From assembly GCA_013397845.1 (NCBI GenBank), contig VZTG01003808.1, positions 682,001 through 746,000 of the forward strand: DNA of 64,000 nt, given 5' to 3'. The stretch comes from Melanocharis versteri. Its lineage: Eukaryota > Chordata > Aves > Passeriformes > Melanocharitidae. The first letter of the stretch is position 1. Each line of letters starts with the position of its first letter. The position numbers and the translations under genes are program-made. Under the pieces are notes generated by a model, which was given only the letters and a program-made list of their open reading frames with translations, searched no databases and was not told the origin of the DNA. Below, piece after piece: positions 9,853 to 22,385 of this stretch.

Positions 9853-12800
9853 GGGGGGGGGGAAGCAGCCGCAGGTTTCAGTCCCAGTTTTGTGATACAG
9901 GAATTTCACTTAGTATTTCAGCAAGGGCGAAAAGGATAACACTTGAATGAAAAACACACGGTTCTGGGATTTCTAGTAATACAGTTTAAATAAAAAAAAA
10001 AAAATCACGAGAGGAATCATTCTCCTTTTCAAATAGCTCTGTGTGAGGGGTCGTCTCTGTCACTGCACAGGTCAAGAGATTACTCCACTAACTGCTTAGT
10101 GTTAAAGCTGTAATCAGTAGAATAAATATTTGATATTACCACAGTAAGCATGTAATAGCCAAAAACAAGACTGACAACCTTCTTAAAAATAATCTAGGCC
10201 AAATTATCTGCTGGCACAACTCTGCTCTTGAAGTCGTGCCAGCAGGGAGTTTGCCGTTACATTTTGAGCTGCTAAATGAAGTTATCACAACACATTTTCT
10301 CATGACAAAAACAAAAATAATTAATTTTACTGGAAGGAAATTGAGCAAGGATTAGTAGATTATCACACACCAGAATGACCGAGTTTCTGCTAGCTGTGTT
10401 ACTGGTTTCTGTCTATTTTCCATCCATTTCCTTGCAGAGCAATGGATCCACATTCATTGAATTTTCTGTTAGCATCAGAAGCAAATCAATGGTTGAACCA
10501 GCAAGTGAGATTTCCTGCATCTTGGTCATGTATAACACAAGAAATAGAATTCCCTTGATATTTTCCATTACACTGACATTCAGGATTGAATTTCAGTAAA
10601 GGTTCCGGTTTCTAAAGGGAGGACAATCATTAAATAATACTTGCACATTTTACTCTTCAGTTAAAATACTTGTTGTGTTTCATTCCCGAGCTGTACAGTG
10701 TCAAGCAAGAGAAGTAGCCACCAGAAGGATTCCACAGAAATTTCCTGAAACTACCAGGAACCCTTTAAAATGTGATTATGAACATGGGCTAGGCCCAGGA
10801 GGAAGTCAAGAGTCACCAAAACAATAGCCCTGCATTCATAAGCATCATCTCTGTGCTTGTGTACACAAAGTGTATGGGAAATTCATCCCATAAAGGCCAA
10901 GGTATATAGTGGGATTTAAACCCACTGCAATTCTAACTAGAGCGGTCAAACGAGAGAAAAAGTAGGCAAGATCAAGCCTTGCCTTCACCTGCACAAGCAC
11001 AGGTTGTCTCCCAAAATTTCTCTCAGCAAGAAAGTGGAGAGGTGTGAGGAAAACTAAGTATCATATATCCTAAACAAAAATGCAGACATAATTGCCGCCA
11101 GGCCTTGGGACAAGTTCTCTTTTTCGTTAACCAAAAAGTAAATTATGCCTTGCCTCACTCCCAATGAAAAAAACAACAAAATGGAAAAAAGTTATATTGG
11201 ATTAGATTTAATTGCCATGTATGTTTTCCCTACCAACACACTGAAGAGTGTCTTACAAGATCCAGACTATTCTTTACTGTGGGTTGGAGTATAACACTTT
11301 TCACTGAACACATTAGACTTCAGCAGCAAATTTCATAATTTATGAGAAAAAAACCCCAAAACATCTAAACCCTGATTTTTGTACTTATTTTTTTCTGAGA
11401 TTAATAGCAGAATAAAGAACTGTAGTTTATGTCTATGTAGATTTTTTGTTGCCTGTAGTAAGCAGTATAAATGCACTCAAGTTACCATTTTTTCAGTTGT
11501 GCTATCAGCTGCAGAGGTTCCATTTTCTTGGATATGGCAGGGATGTAAAGTCAGCTCTGTCTCATTCATGTTTCACCAACTTATTTTTGGGGGAAGTGGG
11601 GGAGGGAAGCAATAAATGCATATTGTAACAGTTGGGATCTGCCACACACCAATACCTAATTCTGATACACCTGAGCTTCAGAGTTTATAGAGATGGTGTG
11701 AGTTTCCCATTCCATGCAAAGGGCCTCTTTTCTCTCAGACTGACACAAATCCTATCAATGCCTCCAAAAAGGTAAACACTCTAAAAAAAGCTAACAAGCG
11801 TTATCCATTTTTCAGAATGGCTTAGAAACTAGCTGAAATTAATTCAATATTTATCAGCTGAATGACTGAGGTTTTGGTTCCCAAAGTGTTAAACCATCAC
11901 AAGCCCAAGAAGGAGGAAGCTAACAACTCAGTCAGCTTCTTAGTTCCCATCTCTTCCCAACTCTGTTTCTGATGGTTCTTGCCAGTTCTAAATCAAGGTG
12001 CTGACAGTTCACTGCCCACATGGTCATTAATAAAGCCTTTGCTGTATTTGTTAATGTACAGTTCCAGGCAAAATGGAAATTCTTTATTTCTTGCACCAGT
12101 ACAGCAGTGCTCTTCCACTGGGTGTGCTGTAATGAACCCATGGCTAAATATATACAGAAACCATGGTCACTGGCCCAAAAGCAGACCATTGGCTCCTAAA
12201 ACATGTCTCTGCAATAACTTTGGTGGTCAGCATCACAGTCACACTTCACACTGTCCTCTTTAGCCCACCAGGCTTCTTACCAGACCCACCATGGAACAGC
12301 TTTAGGCACAGACCAGCCTCCCCAGTGGCAGTGCGCTGATCCTCAGGCAATTAACTATTCCATCCTCCACCTCTCTTCACATCCAGGGATAGTTTTTCCC
12401 AGATGCATTAGCCAGCTGCTCACAAACATAACAGATGCTCGGTTTGACTGGTTTTAACCCAAAAGATATAATTAGTGGCAGTTTAACATAAAGACCAAAG
12501 AACAAAATTTTTAACAAGATAGTTGAACATAAGTACACTTAGATAAACACTGATGCTGAACACACAGGGCTATGTATGGTTGAAATCAGAATTTGCAACA
12601 GGCTTAAAGTTGTCTTTATTTCCAAACTTTCACCCTTGTTCTCCCACTAGCAAGATAAGGATCATCTTCCCTAAAGAAAAAAATACTATCTTTATCAGGA
12701 AAGAAAGATTGTCAGTATAGGTCTTTCACAGAGATAGTTGACTTTTACTGCATGACTATACCCTTCATATAGTACCTAGTTGCTAACAAAGAGTCAAAGA

Positions 12801-13826
12801 ACACTGTTCCATTTCTGGGACTGATTTATTTTCAAAGCTTCAGTGATGCAGCCAACACACGCATCTGTTTGGACAAATTCTGAGCTCTACCATCATGTGC
12901 TTTCCCATGCAGCTATTTCCTTTCTCAGCATGTTGTACAGTTGCAACCTGACATCCTACAGGATTTCATTAGTGCCTAGAGTTTGTATAGAGCTGGTTGT
13001 TTTACAAAACATATGATGAAAGAAGGAAACTCCAGTCAAAGCTGTCAAACATTGCTGCTCCAAGATAGGCTCCAAGCTCTTTATCTTGACAACTAAAGCA
13101 GGCATTCCCTTCCCAGAGAGTGACCCTACCATACACTTCTTTTGCAGTCCCAGCTTCAAGCAACCAGAGTGTGCTAGTTTTGCACAGATCCTAATTAAGA
13201 ATGAATTTAACAACAGACTTTGGAATGTATTTGGAGTTCTCACATGAATTTTTTAGACATGCTTGATGCCAAATGCTCAGTGTGGCATAACACACCCAGT
13301 AGGACTTATACCTTTAAACTCATGCATTTCTGGAAACAACATGGGTGTGTCTGAATTTAAGCCTAACACCCGTCATCTTCTACAGAAAAGGTTCCTACAG
13401 GGTTTTTAATATACAGAGCAAATGGCAGACAACAATCAAAATCCCTGTTGCTATTGTAGGTGATGGACTCTTGTTGTCTAGCTCTTGGCAGCTATCATAG
13501 AGGGAAAGGGACATAATTATACACACTTGAGGCTTCATTTCCTTCACAAGCACCCTTCATTAGTACTCTGGTAAATATACTTGCACATCTTCAGGAAGAC
13601 AAACACTGCTTTTTGCAGGATGCCTCATCAATGCACTAATTTGTGGTGGCAAAACACATAACAAATCATTTATCAGGTTTTCTGTGGTCTTTCCATACAC
13701 TGGGGAAGCCATGAGCCAGCTATCACCACATTATGTGTTGATAGCAAGGGCCAATATGATTTCATATAGCCTGGGTTTTTTTTGTTTGCTTCTTTAAAAC
13801 ATAAAGACCCAAACTCTGCTACTGAC

Positions 13827-14059
13827 TTTCCTTTTTCCCAGGGCAACAGTTTTCATCCCCTTCTCCTCGCATCTAGTTTGTATATTCTTTGGAGCAGGAA
13901 TGTTTCTGTATGGCACTTCCCAAAAGGGATTTTGTTGTAAATGTCTCAGGGAGTCGGCTCTGAACTTCTGACACAATTTCCTTTCCTGTCTGCTGCAGAC
14001 TTCATGTGTGACAACAGGCAGGTCAGTAAAGCCATCCACATCTCTTTTAGACTCTGCGT
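13827..14059 (-). CDS. exon candidate encoding a charged peptide, unrecognised
   Basis: A minus-strand open segment of 233 bases. The acceptor is excellent (GTTCCTCTCTGTCCCATTTAG). The frame enters with two bases and reads AESKRDVDGFTDLPVVTHEV at the start, with QNPFWEVPYRNIPAPKN further on. Composition is rich in R, E, D, P and V, unlike the surrounding noncoding translations, and three CpGs are retained. The donor is the weak point: AAA|gtcagt at 13821-13826. Otherwise the frame runs to a stop near 13794. A 23-base segment at 15373-15395 (enters with one base, leaves one) could bridge to the exon at 16073-16204 in phase. No family is recognised. Confidence 0.33.
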
Positions 14060-16072
14060 CTAAATGGGACAGAGAGGAACATGATGCATACTGTCCCATC
14101 AGTTATACAGTTCACAAAGATAACTTGTTTGCTGAGGTTTCTGAAGACTGATAAAACCCAGGCCCTAAAATCCCATTCTTACTAACACTTCACTCAGAGG
14201 TTCCTCACTGGCCCTTTCTACAGCTTTAAAACAGATTTTTGTGCTGCTACTAACTGAAAGATTTTTACTTTATAGACTGTTTAGCCAAGCTGTAACAGAG
14301 TAAGATTTCAGGGAGACTTCCTATCATCCCATGCATTCTCTGATTTTCCAAAGAAATATTTTGAGATACCTCTCAAAAATCCTGCTGACATGTAAAACGT
14401 AGGTACTACCCCTCTCCCTCTCACACACAGACAGCATTGACCTTTCCAGACAGTAATATTATTTCCTCTTTTCACCATTTAATTTTCCTGCTGAAGCCTC
14501 TGTAAAATTTTGGGGCATCACCAGGCTTATAGAAGCAGCCACTCCCTCCCCTCTCTGCTCCTGTTCTCTGTTCATTCATAAATTCAGAAGTACCCTGCAC
14601 AACACAAAGTCCTTTTGTGGGTAATGTGATGTACATATCATTGCATTAGCCATATTTACTGAGCTATAAGCAAATTATGTTTTGCATCATAGCCGTGAAG
14701 ACAAATATAGTAATAGAATCAGGTACCTTTCCAACCAGATGGAAATTTGCTAATGCAATAGGAAGTTGCTTATTAAATACAATGAACTTCTGGTGTCAGG
14801 AAATACAAACTGCAAGCATCATCAGGTGAAGGGAAAATGGCTACTTTAATGATCCTACACACAGATACATAAATTTATCCTGATTAGAAAAAAACCCAGT
14901 CAATACTTAGACTCTCCTAAATGGGGTTGTTTGTTTGTTTTTTTTATACACATCACAATAAACTGCTAAAGAAGACTGTTGTCATCTTTTCACAAGTGGA
15001 AAAAGAAGCCACTATGTAAGTCCTGACTTTAGACCAATACTGGAATGAAGAACAAATCCTTTAAAGCACTCTGACATCAGCATTCTGTGGAGATGTTCTA
15101 GACCTTGCAAGCAGTGATATGATCTGAGACAGGCTGTACTGATACTTTTAACAAGCAACACCTAGACCAAGCGAATGGTGCTTTTACATAATTTGTGAGA
15201 AACAGCATCAAGAACGTGCAAGCTGCAAACAAGCAGAGCAAGACGATTAGCGATGCATTTATTGATATCAGGAGAAAAGTTCTTTCAACAGGAATAATCA
15301 AATCCAGGATGGCAATTAAAGAATAGCCTATCTTATTGATTACTCTGTGCAAACTGGTCACTGAGCAATTACTGAGTAGTTCCAGTTCACCATGCCTTGC
15401 AAGGACAGGTAAGGACATGGCCTCAAAAACCTAAAATTTCACCTTCCCCTGTAAGGCACATCATCCTCAAAATGGACTTATCACAGCAAGGCTGCATAAA
15501 TGGATACATTCAAAACATAGAACCACACTGAATCTCCAGAAGAGCAAGTTACTTTCATTTAGGAGCACAAAACCAATTCACTGGAAAATGAGAGCATCTG
15601 GGCTTGAACTACCTGAAGAAGTGTTCTGCCACAGAGAGGCACCCAAAAGGGTAAAGTAATTCGTGTTAGAATAGTCCTCTGGACTGCCTGGATAAAGGGC
15701 ACTGTGAGGTACAAACTAGGACACTGGTGTTCCATTATTAAGGCTCCACCAGTATCTCCTCTTAATGGGTACTTAGCAATTTTCTAGCTCTCTTCTTGTA
15801 TATTTTGTTTCAGCAGTGCTCCAAACAGCAAATATTTGCAGTGTGGATTTTCTAAGGGTTGTTCTGGCTTTTAGAGGTTAAACTAAACAAGAATTTTTTT
15901 TGTTCTCGGTTGCAGACAGCAGCATACAGTCCATTCAGCATTTCTGCACAATAACCCACCTACTTTCTTCATAAAACAAATTAACATCACAAATCAATAT
16001 TCAGGGAGGGTTTTGTTTTGTGCTGGTTTTAAGTGACAGAACTGCTGGCTTTTCCTGTCAGAAGAATTCTAC

Positions 16073-16204
16073 CAGAAGCATGCATTTTCGGTCCAAGAAG
16101 CTGTCACATCAGCATATTTCGGGGAGACGATAGATGTTAGCTCGTACGCCTTCTCATCCTTCTCTGAGAACTCAACACAAGAGTCTGCCACCCACCACAG
16201 TAAC
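16073..16204 (-). CDS. exon candidate, unrecognised protein
   Basis: A minus-strand segment of 132 bases. The acceptor is excellent (GCTGTTCTGTGTTTTATCTCTTAG) and the donor acceptable (TTCTG|gtagaa). Only one frame is open. It enters with one base, leaves two, and reads LLWWVADSCVEFSEKDEKAY then SIVSPKYADVTASW. Four CpGs survive in 132 bases within a CpG-poor neighbourhood, as expected of constrained coding sequence. The length is a multiple of three, so skipping it would not shift the frame. The phase fits the candidate at 16874-16915 upstream. The family is not recognised. Confidence 0.4.
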
Positions 16205-16873
16205 CTAAGAGATAAAACACAGAACAGCACTTGCAGAATGAGAGGGCTTTGGAAGTAAAGCCAAATTAAAAAGACACACACAATAAGACTATAGCTGAGC
16301 ATCGAAGTGCAACATCATAGCAGGTAATAGCGCAGAGAACAACATCGTGGTAACACCACTATCCTGCTCCTCCAGCCAGCTTAACCCTAACCTCTGTGGC
16401 ACAGTACTTATCAGGCTTGCTGTAGGAGGCTCAGGCCCAAAGACCTACTTCCTTAAATCAAAACTATCGTTAGTAAGTACACAGTGTTTTCCAACTTAAC
16501 TGCCTAGGAACTGTAGCCTAAAAAATGCATAAGCATGAGGTTACAAAAACACCACATACAGTACTCTCATGGGATGTAAGAGGTGTCTTGCATTTCCTCA
16601 TTGGGGTGGACTAGCTGGGATCCACTGAGAATTAAAAGGACCAAATAGCTGTGACCCTCAATATGAAATCCAAGGCCATATGGTTCAGGGCTAATGCCAT
16701 TCTAAATTCATCATTAGCAAAGGACAAGGAAGAGAACCTGGGAAAACCAGGTGATCACTGGATGAAAATGAGCAACCAGTGTCATAGGGCAACAAGAAGG
16801 AAATGAAATCCTATGGGGTTTTAATGAAAAAATATCAGTGAGATCTCTCTCAAATGCCAATCTCCAATTTTAC

Positions 16874-16915
16874 CTGTTCAAGAAAGGATCATTAAAACAC
16901 CTGTTGCAATGTGTT
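16874..16915 (-). CDS. short exon candidate
   Basis: A 42-base minus-strand segment with a good acceptor (CTACACTGGAATTTTTAG) and a strong donor (GAACAG|gtaaaa). A single frame is open: it enters with one base, leaves two, and reads THCNRCFNDPFLN. Joined to 16073-16204 it gives an Arg codon at the junction. Short, so modest confidence. Confidence 0.27.
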
Positions 16916-17344
16916 CTAAAAATTCCAGTGTAGAAATGGGCTGCTAGAGGGTAAGAATACTTTGGAGAAGCCAGAATGCCTTGGTAACCACTGCAAGAAC
17001 CTTGAAGAGACACATCCAGCTGAAGTCCAGCTGTGAGACCACCAATAAACTGTCCTGCACTGCATGGACAAGCCTTGCCTTTTAAAGGCTTCATGTTCAA
17101 GAAATACCAACACAGACACATGGTCACTAAAACGAGCATTCTTCGCATGCACGTGAGTACCAGATTGACTACTCACATCACTGGGTTGGTGCACAAGACA
17201 GAGTTTCCCTCTGGGCACAAGATGCAGGCATCACCAAGGCCTCAACCTCCAAAACATTGCAACATGCCTCTATTTCCTCTTGGCAATTCTTTTCCTAAAG
17301 CAGGCATAATGCATTTCTTTGTGTTAGCTTATGCCCACCTTTAC

Positions 17345-17389
17345 CTGTGGAGATATGTTTGTGCAGAGAGAGAAAAGATTTTATGGCAG
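17345..17389 (-). CDS. short exon candidate
   Basis: A 45-base minus-strand segment with donor CCACAG|gtaaag (strong) and acceptor TTTTTCCACACAAG. Two frames are open. One enters with one base and leaves two, matching 16874-16915. The segment itself is pyrimidine-rich and could instead be an acceptor tract, so this is a weak call. Confidence 0.15.
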
Positions 17390-20225
17390 CTTGTGTGGAA
17401 AAACATTTATCTTTTCCTTATTAAACAAGTCCATTAAAATTATCCCAAAGGTGAACATTCTGTGCTACTACCGAAAGATCGTTGCACCAGGATTTCAAAT
17501 CCAGTGTTATCATTATGAAAAGATATTCCAGACACCTAGCAAAAACATAGCTTAACCAAGCAGGGTTTCTTTTACTCATGGCTGCAAAAGCAATAATGGA
17601 GAAAATGAAAATAACCCTGGAGTCAGTTTTCTGTATGTCATGCCATTCTTTTTTTTTTTTCCCAAAACTAGTAAAAAATTCAATAAGTTCAATAATTTAA
17701 AAAGTAGTTGCTTATAATCAATTAATTAATTAATTTCTGCAGTATTAAAGAAATATATTTCACTCTATATGGCTTGAAATTTTGACATCATTCTTGGCTT
17801 CAGTATCATATCCAATTAGAAACCCCTAGAAGAGTGAGAACAAGAGCCATTAAACGTGTCACAACACGGGGTGAAGGGAAGAAGTGCTGGAAGTGGAGGC
17901 TTTTCAAAGTAAGCATAGGAAATTGTGCTGCACAATGAGTGCAGAATATGTTTTTTTTCTCTTCCCCCTCCAGCCTCCACCGCCCACCCTGCTCCTCATG
18001 ACATACACACACATTTTATGGCCTAAGAGCCAACGCGAAAGGGTGTGTTCTTTCAGGTTTATAGCCTTGACTAATGGAATTGCTCTAAATAACATTTTGA
18101 TCTTGTAAGGTCATGCAAAGTGCTATACCTTTCCTTTAATGATTCAGGTCTGGACGAAGCATTTCCCAGAATTGAGATGGTAATGAAGTCATTAGTTTCT
18201 TCCTACTTGAAGCTCTGGCTAGGAAAGGGAATTCTATGGGTAAAGTCTGAGAGGGTCTTTTTCATAAAGCTCATACCCAGCTGAGCTGTAACACCTGTTA
18301 CATTTTCCCAGGAGCCTGAGCTGCAGAGCATTTCCAATCTATTTGCTCTTCTTCTCCTATAGCACATTGACAAAAGCTGGGGGAATGGGTTTTCTACGGG
18401 AGTGCTAATTGAAAAAAAAAAAATCTATGCCTGGTGCAAATGTTAACTCACATCCTAGCTAAGATAGTGATGATTATTTCCTTGTCTTTGAAAATACAAG
18501 CCATTCCAGACTGCATTTAAATTAAAAATACACGTTTGAAATAGATTCTTTAATAATTCCTCACCTTTCATGTACGATATAAAGGATGAAGAATTACTCC
18601 AAAAAAAACCCCCACTATTGAAAACAGGCCCTTATGCTAAGTTTTTGATACTAAAATACAGTCACTGCTCAGTAGAGAAACACAGCACTAAGCACATGCC
18701 AATAAATACAGAACTAACAATTATGTATGCATTCTTACAAATAATAGTTCTTGGAGAAACATTTTTTAAAATATGGTTTCTCAAGCAAAGAGAACAGTAA
18801 CTCTGGATGTTCAAGTTCCACCAAAGAGTATCTGTAGGGAGAGGTGTGCTGTTTGTTCATTTGGAGCAGCAATATGCTTGATTTAAGGAAATTCCAAACC
18901 ACTCAAGAACAACATATCCACAAGTTAGACTAAAAGCTGATACACACTTAGCAACCAGCATATGTATCTTGTTTTGCCACTGGTACTCTCTCAGACCTCC
19001 CTCCAAAGTAAGCCCATCTATAAACTATGTTTGATAGAGCAGACCCAGGTGTTCCAAGGCATTTTGGTCTTGCCAGCTAATTAGCACACATGCATACACA
19101 CAGAGTAATAGAGAGCATTAGAAAGGAAACTAGTAAGAGACATTCTTCGACTAAGGAATCTGTTCCTTCTACCACACTGAAATAATGCAGCCTTACTGAG
19201 CACCTGAACATGCCACAAAAATCAGCTTTTCTCAGTTGTGAAGGTATGGTCTGGTGGTGGGACACACTTCTCTTTTTGCTGCAGACCTAGGTTGCTGTGA
19301 GCACTAAGGCTTTATACTCAGAGACAGAATGAGATTCTGAAGGAATGTCTGAGAGTATCCCCAGCATCCCAAACATAACACTGAGGCTTCAGTACACCTG
19401 TTATTGGAGTCAGAATATTCTGTTGCATTGCACGTTTTTTCCTCACTTTTATCTCTGGAAAGCAGTTCTGAAAAGCCTCTAAAATGACTGGGATTTTTCA
19501 GTTGGGTTTTTTTATCTTTGGGGGGTTTTGAGGGATGGATTTTTTTTGGTTTTTTGGTCAGTTTTGTTTGACTGGGATTTTTTTAGTTCTACAACATGCT
19601 GCACAAATGTATAAACAAATGGAATATGGTATGGAAATTCTTGAGCACCTCCCCAACATTTAGGAAGTCCATATGCAGGAAAGAAGAGGTATACCACTAA
19701 AGTATAAAATTAATCTTACATTTTTAATAAAACAGAGGGTGTAAATCAAAAAAGAATACTATCCATCCTCATTTTTATGATTGATATGCTAAAATAGCAC
19801 ACTAGAAACAAGTTAAGCATTTATTATGAAAAGCAAAAGTAGGGATTTTCTTGTACTTTTCCCCCCGAAACATCAAGCCAAGTTATTACTGTTTTTCTTT
19901 TAGTATAAAAAATCTCAATGAAGTATCTGGAAAGCAGGGAATTATTATGAACAAACTTCTGATCATTTGCTGGCAGACCACAGCTTGCTTACCTTTCTGA
20001 TTTGCTGAGTCTATTCTATACAGCTGAGAGAAGTAACTTTGCTGCCAGGTTTTATCACAAGGCCCTGTTTATTTTCGCAGTAAAATAAAGTCAAACCGCT
20101 TTCTGTCGATGTTTATACGCCCAAAATCATTGGATATAATCACACTATGTAACAAACCTACTTTTACTTTCTTTTGCCTTTGCTTTTGGTCAGCCCCAGC
20201 CAGGCAGTGGATTGTGCTGTGTCAG
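17390..20225. other. no confident gene; simple-sequence patches
   Basis: AT-rich. It contains a T-run (17649-17660), an ATTA repeat (17719-17736), an A-run (18412-18423) and a T/G-rich patch (19505-19580). A minus-strand open segment near 17479-17542 with splice-like ends exists, but two frames are open and its phase is ambiguous. Confidence 0.5.
17719..17736. repeat. (ATTA)n microsatellite
   Basis: Four ATTA-type tetranucleotide units in a row. Confidence 0.9.
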
Positions 20226-20442
20226 AGAGTCACAGAATCTTTAAGGCTGGAAAAACCTCTAAGATGATCAAGTCCAACCCTTAACCTCACACTGCCACGT
20301 TCACCTCTAAACCATGGCCTCATGTGCCACATTTACACATCTTTTGAACACTTCCAGGGATGGTGATTCCACCACTTCCCTGAGCAGTCTTATCCAGTGC
20401 CTGAATATCCTTTCATTGGACAATTTTTTCTTAATATCCAAT
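20226..20442 (-). mobile_element. CR1 LINE, 3' tail fragment
   Basis: The low-coordinate end reads GTCACAGAATCTTTAAGGCT, the reverse complement of a CR1 tail. CR1 3' UTR words follow (AACACTTCCAGGGATGG, CACCACTTCCCTGAGCAG) up to TTCTTAATATCCAATC. Only about 215 bases remain, so it is a strongly 5'-truncated copy. Confidence 0.9.
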
Positions 20443-20608
20443 CAAAAACAGTGAAGGAAGGGTCTGTAGGCAAGGAAGAGACAGCATCTCACACTCAGTC
20501 CCAATTCTGAGCCACTGAAAACAGCAGGTTAAAATTTTCCCTTGTAAACTCAGCCTTAGTTTTTCATTGTAATGTGAAATTTTGCTATTTGATGCACCTG
20601 AAACACAC

Positions 20609-20684
20609 CTACTCCCCCATTTTAGCCATTTCCCAGCAGCTACATCCCTCTTGTCCACTGCTTTTATAATTATTTTCTCACTTC
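20609..20684 (-). CDS. exon candidate
   Basis: A 76-base minus-strand open segment. The frame enters with two bases, leaves two, and reads SEKIIIKAVDKRDVAAGKW. The donor is GAGTAG|gtgtgt. The acceptor (GCAGTTTGCAAG) has a weak pyrimidine tract. Phase fits the segment at 21027-21202. The K/D/R-rich peptide is protein-like but no family is recognised. Confidence 0.22.
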
Positions 20685-21026
20685 CTTGCAAACTGCCCCT
20701 TCATTCAGCAAGTGGTGTCCTCCCCATATAGAACTATTCCTCTTCTTTAGCCTATTCACCCAAGTGAGTGGCATAAAGTCCAGTTCAGAACTTTCTAAAC
20801 GTTACAAGCATCTTTATATATTCCTGTTTTACACTGGTTACATCCTCATATTAGTACTCACTTTTGAAAACAAGTAACAGGATTTACTGGTACTCCATGC
20901 AAGGCAAAGTATCCCAGCTGGATGAGCACATTCTCTGTCCAGTGCTAAGCCTTCCCAGAAAGAGGTGATTCCTGAAACACTCACAAACAAAATCTGCTGA
21001 TGGTAAGTTTACAGAGCTCCTATCAC

Positions 21027-21202
21027 CTTTCCTTTTGGAGAACAAAGGCAGACCCTGGCAAACAACTGTCTGAAAATGACTGTGTCCTAAAGACTCCAGG
21101 ATCTTGGAGCTTCTAATTGCAACTTCCTCCATTTTTACAGATGAGCTGGCCTGCCTAAAGGGCAAGACTGGAAACTTGGAATTCAGATACTTCATCTGTA
21201 CC
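21027..21202 (-). CDS. exon candidate, unrecognised protein
   Basis: A minus-strand segment of 176 bases. The acceptor is excellent (TTTTCTACTTCTCTTCAAATTCCAG). The donor is GGAAAG|gtgata, with an alternative about 50 bases further (GTTT|gtgagt) that keeps the same phase. The frame enters with one base, leaves one, and reads VQMKYLNSKFPVLPFRQ at its start and VKMEEVAIRSSKILESLG inside. No CpG is seen in it and no family is recognised. The plus strand has its own acceptor-like run near 21123-21140, so strand assignment is not certain. Confidence 0.3.
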
Positions 21203-21992
21203 CTGGAATTTGAAGAGAAGTAGAAAACTGATTCATTTCAGTTTCACACTTGGCACGAATTGCTTTCTCCGCTCTGTCAAACTGTAAAGTAAGAGTGAAC
21301 TGGTGAAAACAAAAAAATCTCCTTCAGCGTTTCTTCCCTGCCTACAGAGGGTGAGCAGTAGCAGTCCAGCAAAGGCTGCTGGCCCATGTGCTCTGCTACT
21401 CAGGCAGGAGCATGAAAGGAAAGGTGGCATTCAATGGGGCTGGGGCTGCCCATGGCATAAATAGGCTGTAAATCTGACTATATGTTTGAATAATTTCAAG
21501 AACTATCACAATAAAATCTATATATAAGCAAGGACATGAAATGGAAGTTAAATAACTGGGTTTGAGAAAAAAAAAATCCCAAATGTTTTACGATCTTGTT
21601 TAATTACTCTGTTTTCTTATAGAACAGAAATTTTCTTAAATTCAGCCTATAGCCTCTCTTTCCCCAAATAGTAATTCTGCCTTTGAACTAACCTAACAAA
21701 CTGCTACAATTATCAAGTTATCATAAACACCTCAATGCTTTTACAAAATTACTGATACCTGCCAATCAAGAGGTGTATTTCGGATTAAGGCAATACTGGT
21801 CACTTGCTATATGCATCCAGAATGACAAATACATGCAAAATACACCCTCAGACATCAAAATCCATGGAAACTAATGTAAGGAACTCTACAGTTTTTTAAT
21901 TAGCAATACATTTTAATTACTACAAGTTTACCCACAATTAAAGCTTTAATGTTAATACATAAAATAGTCTTTTTTATTTAAAAGCAAAAAGT

Positions 21993-22385
21993 TTGGACTC
22001 TGTCACCCAAGTGTTGACACTTCAAGAGCAAGGGAAAGAGAGGAAAGGTACCAGTTGTTCTCATACTCACCGCAAAGATCAAAATAAAATGAAAACCACA
22101 AAACAGGGTAGAGATTTAAAGCTGAAATTAAATACCCTTTGTACATTCCAAAAGAAATTTGTTTTGAGTAGGTTAACAGCCTTTGAAATATCAAATACAG
22201 AGCTGCACATTTTCATCATTTCCCCACCCTCTCTCTGCCATTCAAAGTGCTCAGCTAAGGAAGAAGAGAAGAATGGAAAGGAACTCAAGCCTGACTGCTG
22301 TTCACACTTTAAGTTGTATGTCATGTACACAGCGTTTTACTGTGAACTGACTTGGAACAGAGCTTGTGTGAAATTTTCTTACTAA
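21993..22385 (+). CDS. 130-codon open frame, uncertain
   Basis: One of the longer open frames in the window outside repeats. It has no ATG at its start (the first codon is TTG) and no convincing splice ends. The translation is K/E/C-rich (for example KEEEKNGKELK). Overlapping minus-strand frames are also open. It may be chance, or contain an exon of the plus-strand candidate gene at 24875-26188. Confidence 0.12.
   Translation: MDSVTQVLTLQEQGKERKGTSCSHTHRKDQNKMKTTKQGRDLKLKLNTLCTFQKKFVLSRLTAFEISNTELHIFIISPPSLCHSKCSAKEEEKNGKELKPDCCSHFKLYVMYTAFYCELTWNRACVKFSY

Larger units (their letters stand above)
8908..13826. other. no confident gene; contains assembly gap and simple repeats
   Basis: Presumed intron or intergenic DNA. 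It holds a CT microsatellite (9388-9404), an A-run (9992-10004) and a gap (9811-9852). A 33-base minus-strand segment near 10988-11020 has good splice-like ends (acceptor CTTTCTTGCTGAG, donor TGCAG|gtgaag), but all three frames are open, so it is not informative. Confidence 0.5.

Noticed and set aside
15098..15418. 106-codon hydrophobic minus-strand frame that looks like a membrane protein
   Set aside because: Hydrophobicity is expected from T-rich codons; only the first 23 bases after the acceptor fit a spliced chain, so no membrane protein is called.
17033..17437. 134-codon plus-strand open frame
   Set aside because: No domain, no convincing splice ends, and it runs antisense to better-bounded minus-strand segments; likely chance.
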